Under the pieces are notes generated by a model, which was given only the letters and a program-made list of their open reading frames with translations, ran no database searches and was not told the DNA's origin. The translations under genes and the position numbers were made by a program. From Pseudomonas lini (lineage in GTDB: Bacteria; Pseudomonadota; Gammaproteobacteria; Pseudomonadales; Pseudomonadaceae), in contig NZ_JYLB01000004.1 in assembly GCF_001042905.1 (NCBI RefSeq), positions 434,001 to 498,000 of the forward strand: a DNA stretch of 64,000 nt. Reading direction: 5' to 3'. Positions 60,846 through 64,000 of this stretch are shown piece by piece (positions within the stretch are counted from its first letter, which is position 1; each line of letters begins with the position of its first letter).

Positions 60846-62021
60846 ATGCGGTTTTTTCGCGTGGCTTCGGTGTTGTCGTTGTGGGCGGCGGCGTTTTCGG
60901 TACAGGCCGAGCAACTGCCGATCGAAGTGCTGAGTGCGGTGGTCAAGGACCAGAAGATCGCCGACGCCGAGCTGCTGTTGCAGCGCAACGGTGCACAAAA
61001 CGTGGTGGGTCGCACCAACGCTCAGGGCCAGGTTAGTCTGACCACTGAGTTTGCCGATGATGCCGGCAACCTGCTGATCATCAAGAAGCCCGGCTACTCC
61101 AATCTGGTGGTCAAGTGCCCGTGCAAGGGCATGACCTATGCCATCAGCCCGGTAATGCAGAACCTCGACGGTCTGCGCGTGGTGCTGACCTGGGGTGCGA
61201 CGCCGTCGGACCTCGACTCCCACATGATCTTCCCCGGTAACAACATCTATTTCGAAAATCAGCACGGTGACGATGCCAATCTGGATGTCGACGACACCAC
61301 CAGTTATGGCCCGGAAACCATCACCCTGGAGAAGAAACACTTCGGCGAAAGTTACGTCTACGCCGTGCATGATTTCAGCAACGGCAGCGAGTCGGGTTCG
61401 CGCGATCTCTCTAACAGCCAGGCCAAGGTGTTCGTGTACATGGGCCAGTCGCTGGTGCGCACTTACTACGTGCCGCAGAACCGCAGCGGCAACCTGTGGA
61501 CCGTGTTCCGCATGACCGGCAACGGCGACTTCCAGGACATCAACAGCATTACGGGTGCCAGGGTCAATGCGGCAAACGTGTTGAACGAAGTGTCGCCGTT
61601 GCTGGATGACAGCGTTGCCCTGACGGCGGTGGCGGTCAGCGCTTCGGCACAGGCCGATGCGAAAGGCCTGAACACCAAAGGCGAAGCGGCCTACAAAACC
61701 GGTAACCTGCCGCTGGCAATCGACTTCTTCCGTCAGGCGATTGATCTGAATAACAGCTACGGTCAGGCCTACGGCAACCTGGGTCTGGCGTATCAGAAGG
61801 CCGGTAACACCGCCGAGTCGATCTGGGCCAACCGCAAGGCCATTGCCTTGGCCAGCGGCAATTCGGCCGCCACCGTGCGTGCCGGTTCCTACTACAACAT
61901 TGCCCGTATCTATGAAGCGGCCGGTCAGTTTCCCGATGCCCTGCGTCATTACCAGTTAGCCAAGACGCAGAAGGCCAACCCGGTGTATGACACGGCCATC
62001 GAGCGCGTACAAAACCGTTGA
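60846..62021 (+). CDS. YfaP-like (DUF2135) secreted protein with TPR repeats
   Basis: 391 residues. Signal peptide MRFFRVASVLSLWAAAFSVQ (cleavage after QAE region, about 21); carboxypeptidase-regulatory-like beta domain (about 25-95); DUF2135/YfaP core LTWGATPSDLDSHMIFPGNNIYF with VDDTTSYGPETITL (about 112-160); two or three TPR repeats (about 275-385: GEAAYKTGNLPLAIDFFRQAI, AYGNLGLAYQKAGNTAESIW, YYNIARIYEAAGQFPDALRH). Periplasmic or surface role. High GC, unlike the cassettes around it, so it is probably a resident gene of the locus rather than cargo. Confidence 0.85.
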   Translation: MRFFRVASVLSLWAAAFSVQAEQLPIEVLSAVVKDQKIADAELLLQRNGAQNVVGRTNAQGQVSLTTEFADDAGNLLIIKKPGYSNLVVKCPCKGMTYAISPVMQNLDGLRVVLTWGATPSDLDSHMIFPGNNIYFENQHGDDANLDVDDTTSYGPETITLEKKHFGESYVYAVHDFSNGSESGSRDLSNSQAKVFVYMGQSLVRTYYVPQNRSGNLWTVFRMTGNGDFQDINSITGARVNAANVLNEVSPLLDDSVALTAVAVSASAQADAKGLNTKGEAAYKTGNLPLAIDFFRQAIDLNNSYGQAYGNLGLAYQKAGNTAESIWANRKAIALASGNSAATVRAGSYYNIARIYEAAGQFPDALRHYQLAKTQKANPVYDTAIERVQNR

Positions 62022-62044
62022 TCGCCTAGTGTTGATCTGACCCC

Positions 62045-62073
62045 CACAACGCGCCGCACTCCGGCGCGTTGTG
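62045..62073 (+). terminator. Hairpin downstream of the YfaP/TPR gene
   Basis: CACAACGCGCCG-CACTC-CGGCGCGTTGTG is a strong hairpin but lacks a T run, so termination is uncertain. Confidence 0.5.
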
Positions 62074-62135
62074 CATTCATGGGTAGGTGAATCCAGGCCG
62101 GGCTCCATCTCCCTGTATCAACCCGGGCGGTAAAC

Positions 62136-62192
62136 GGGGACACGTTTTTCTGAAGTCGGACTGTGCTCTTTCGATTTAAACGTGGTATCCCC
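62136..62192. repeat. RAYT-type palindrome B, second copy
   Basis: Core ACGTTTTTCTGAAGTCGG and GTGCTCTTTCGATTTA are shared with 57286-57349; the left arm has lost 4 bp (GGGGACACG). Confidence 0.8.
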
Positions 62193-62271
62193 TGTTTTTC
62201 TTCGGTTAGGGGTACACGTCACCAAGGGTAACCGTTTACCCAATCTATAAACCTTGAAGCAGGGGAGATGG

Positions 62272-62682
62272 ATGGAGCTGAAGTATTACTATATTCCCGG
62301 GGGAAATCATCCTATTACAGGGGAGGTTCTATACAGGGCCGCGCTGGTTTCTTCTGGAGAGAATACCGAGCGGTATGAGCTCTATATTTGCACTGTGCTA
62401 AACGCGATTGCTCAGACACAAGAGGATTGTGATCGACTACTAGGCTGCATAACGTCGATCGAAGATGGTTCCGAAACATCAGAGGTCGGGGGGGGGAATG
62501 ATGTTGAGCTGACCATGGACGCTTCAGGTGTACAGGTCGATATCCTGATCAACGACGACTGGGTCGGACAACCCGAGGGTAAATTTACCCTGCAGGAATG
62601 GCGTCTGGTACTGGAGCAGTGGAGGTATTTCCTTGGACTGTCTGAATCCTTGGAAACAGTAGTCACCGTGAAACTGTCGTAG
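62272..62682 (+). CDS. Orphan immunity-like protein
   Basis: 136 residues, acidic, cytosolic, starting MELKYYYIPGGNHPITGEVL and ending with FTLQEWRLVLEQWRYFLGL. Small acidic proteins with a C-terminal EW-x5-W helix are common among polymorphic-toxin immunity proteins, but the family is not recognised. Lower GC than core genes. No toxin frame precedes it. It is bracketed by palindrome B on the left and an A-like half (CAGATTTATTTGTTCG, 62699-62714) on the right. CAGGGGAGAT precedes ATG 62272. Confidence 0.6.
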   Translation: MELKYYYIPGGNHPITGEVLYRAALVSSGENTERYELYICTVLNAIAQTQEDCDRLLGCITSIEDGSETSEVGGGNDVELTMDASGVQVDILINDDWVGQPEGKFTLQEWRLVLEQWRYFLGLSESLETVVTVKLS

Positions 62683-62756
62683 AAAAAATCCAAACGCATC
62701 AGATTTATTTGTTCGCATAACGGGAAACGGGCAACCAACAGGTCGCCCATTTTCAT

Positions 62757-63029
62757 TCACTCCGCAGCCAACGCCCGCAACCGCCTACCAATCACATCCA
62801 TCAAATCACAACCATCGCGCAACGGTATGGCCAGCAGTTTTGCAAAGTCGGAAAGCACCACCGTATCGCAACCAATTTCAGCGCGAAACGCGATGTTTTC
62901 CAGCACCTGAGTAACGGTGCGAATGCGGTAGTCAGCCATGGCTTGCAGAACATCGAGTGGAGCTTGGGTGTCGATCAGCAGAGATGCCGGGATCAAGTCG
63001 ATTCCGGTGAGGGGCATGTATCTATCCAT
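62757..63029 (-). CDS. Small Pseudomonas-type protein, DUF3077-like
   Basis: 90 residues starting MDRYMPLTGIDLIPASLLID; body of helices (LDVLQAMADYRIRTVTQVLE, IGRRLRALAAE). Resembles the small DUF3077-type proteins that occur in several copies in pseudomonads; the match is tentative. ATG 63029 follows GAGG. The frame is open upstream to 63221, including an ATG at 63164 that would add 45 residues (MAVVRGRPPGLPVTRF...); I take this part as leader RNA. Confidence 0.6.
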   Translation of the reverse strand: MDRYMPLTGIDLIPASLLIDTQAPLDVLQAMADYRIRTVTQVLENIAFRAEIGCDTVVLSDFAKLLAIPLRDGCDLMDVIGRRLRALAAE

Positions 63030-63262
63030 AGGTGGAGCCTCGTTTAGTTTATTGAGACTGCCAACGAATCGTCGCCAAACGAAAAGGGTGGCAGCTGTAC
63101 GCAGGTTGGCGAACCGGAAACGAGTAACCGGCAGACCCGGAGGTCTCCCGCGCACAACTGCCATAAAAAAGCAGTTTTGCGGATGCGGAGGCGCCTGCAA
63201 ATAAGCAGACAGCTCTCGCACTCGTTAGTCAGGTCGCCAAACCCGGTCGCCATGTGGACGAC
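63030..63262 (-). promoter_or_regulatory. Long, possibly structured 5' leader of the DUF3077-like gene
   Basis: About 230 nt between a putative start site and ATG 63029. Read on the minus strand it can form AGACC-TCC-GGGTCT (around 63140-63155) and a longer pairing of ATGGCAG (near 63160) with GCTGCCA (near 63090). This size of leader before a 90-codon gene suggests an RNA regulatory element. Confidence 0.45.
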
Positions 63263-63268
63263 GGGCGG

Positions 63269-63298
63269 ACTATAAGCTCCATCGTTCCAGCGGTGCAA
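63269..63298 (-). promoter_or_regulatory. Putative promoter of the DUF3077-like gene
   Basis: On the minus strand TTGCAC (63298-63293), 18-nt spacer, TATAGT (63274-63269). Confidence 0.5.
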
Positions 63299-63425
63299 GG
63301 CGTCTGATTCCGAGGTTTACGTAGGACTTTGTCTGCACAGGCAGTCGTCTGCATGACATTCATCAAATCCCACGTCACCCACTCCCTACCGCTCATCGAC
63401 CCCCACCCCCAAATGGATCCATTCA

Positions 63426-63454
63426 TTGACGCCAGAATACTGGCCATCTAATAT
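63426..63454 (+). promoter_or_regulatory. Sigma-70-type promoter of tpsB
   Basis: TTGACG, 17-nt spacer, TAATAT. The spacer carries a perfect inverted repeat CCAG-AATA-CTGG (63433-63444), a possible operator. The surroundings match the tpsA promoter region. Confidence 0.72.
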
Positions 63455-63497
63455 CGCGCCACTATTCTGCTATCACTCTCCATTCGAGGGATCGAAC

Positions 63498-64000
63498 ATG
63501 TACCCACCCGCCCTCGTGGCGAGGTTGTGCCTGGCTTTGCTGTGCCTTTCTCCGCTGAACCTTGCTCATGCCGCCCCCACTCCCGGTGAAACCGATCTGA
63601 TCCGCGAACGTCAGGATCGCTTGCTCGAAGAGCAGCGTCGACGTCTCGAAGAGCTCAAGGAATTACCCGGCAAGGAAGCCAAACCCACGCCACCGACGGC
63701 CCCGGCCGACGCGCGTTGTTTCCCCATCAAGGACATCGAGCTCAAAGGCGCCGACAGTCTCTCGGACAGCGATAAACATCGTCTGCTCAAGCCTTACATC
63801 GGTCAGTGCCTAGGTGTCACACAGCTCAACGAGCTGCTGAAAGTCATCACCGATTACTACATCGAAAAAGGCTTGGTCACTAGCCGGGCCTATTTGCCGC
63901 AGCAGGATTTGTCTGGCGGGCATTTGAAGGTGCTGGTGGTCGAGGGCAGGCTCGAAGGGTTGAAGGGCGCGGAGGGCAGCCATCTGTCGGACCGTGAATT
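63498..64000 (+). CDS. TpsB/CdiB outer-membrane transporter, N-terminal part (ShlB/FhaC family)
   Basis: 167 complete codons visible, running off the window. Signal peptide MYPPALVARLCLALLCLSPL ending at AHA (about residue 26); a charged coiled-coil stretch RERQDRLLEEQRRRLEELKE as usual before the POTRA region; then a POTRA-type domain (CFPIKDIELKGADSLSD ... CLGVTQLNELLKVITDYYIEKGLVTSRAYLP). Secretes the CdiA-like TpsA. The ATG directly follows GAGGGATCGAAC. It lies 6.6 kb downstream of the TpsA stop in the same orientation, with a minus-strand gene in between. Confidence 0.92.
   Translation, partial: MYPPALVARLCLALLCLSPLNLAHAAPTPGETDLIRERQDRLLEEQRRRLEELKELPGKEAKPTPPTAPADARCFPIKDIELKGADSLSDSDKHRLLKPYIGQCLGVTQLNELLKVITDYYIEKGLVTSRAYLPQQDLSGGHLKVLVVEGRLEGLKGAEGSHLSDRE

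Noticed and set aside
62757..63221. 154-residue version of the DUF3077-like protein
   Set aside because: The added part covers the putative leader RNA and starts far from any ribosome site; the 90-residue form is preferred, though a start at 63164 cannot be ruled out.
1..64000. tRNA, rRNA or tmRNA genes and att sites
   Set aside because: I looked for cloverleaf ends and CCA-like 3' motifs near the CDI locus and other gaps and saw none that I could support.

Overview
The window looks like a chromosomal segment of a Pseudomonas of the P. fluorescens group. Reasons: a glucose-uptake/Entner-Doudoroff block in the order gtsBCD-oprB-mutarotase-hexR-zwf-pgl-eda, tandem fadD2/fadD1, a LacI-type GntR with gntK and gntT, high GC, and many Pseudomonas REP elements (TGTGGGAGCGGGCTTGC, GTAGGAGCGAGGCTTGC and GTAGGAGCTGCCG types) in the intergenic gaps. 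No rRNA, tRNA, CRISPR array, complete IS or prophage was seen.

1-9.1 kb: glucose ABC transporter end, OprB porin, hexose-phosphate mutarotase, then HexR facing zwf-pgl-eda with a HexR-like palindrome between them. 9.1-29.3 kb: ordinary core and accessory metabolism. It includes an intradiol dioxygenase, a class V aminotransferase, PhaJ-type hydratase, lipase-like hydrolase, two acyl-CoA ligases, CsbD, a BrkB/YihY protein with a second peptide deformylase, a fatty acid desaturase, an ECF sigma factor translationally coupled to a betaine-type binding protein, and two glutathione transferases. 28.3-31.5 kb: gluconate regulon gntR-gntK-gntT with three matching GntR operators and a Crc/Hfq-type A-rich motif in front of gntT. 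31.6-45 kb: alaC, exporters, an ABC exporter, periplasmic cyclophilin, two LysR regulators, azoreductase, an MscS channel and a DEAD-box helicase.

45.0-64.0 kb: a two-partner secretion / contact-dependent inhibition (CDI) locus. A 3858-residue CdiA-like exoprotein ends in an unrecognised toxin domain and its stop overlaps the start of a small AT-rich immunity candidate (TGATG). Downstream lie debris and spare parts: a scrap of a TNT-type toxin, a displaced second CdiA C-terminal module broken by a 4-bp deletion but followed by its own AT-rich immunity candidate, a fragment of a REP-associated tyrosine transposase (RAYT), a YfaP/TPR protein, a third immunity-like orphan, a small gene with a long structured leader, and the start of the TpsB/CdiB outer-membrane transporter. 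Two kinds of RAYT-type palindrome sit at module boundaries. tpsA and tpsB, 18 kb apart, carry the same sigma-70 promoter (TTGACG-N17-TAAYAT) inside a roughly 75-bp homologous block. The most interesting hypothesis is that RAYT/REP palindromes have served as exchange points for CDI toxin-immunity cassettes here.
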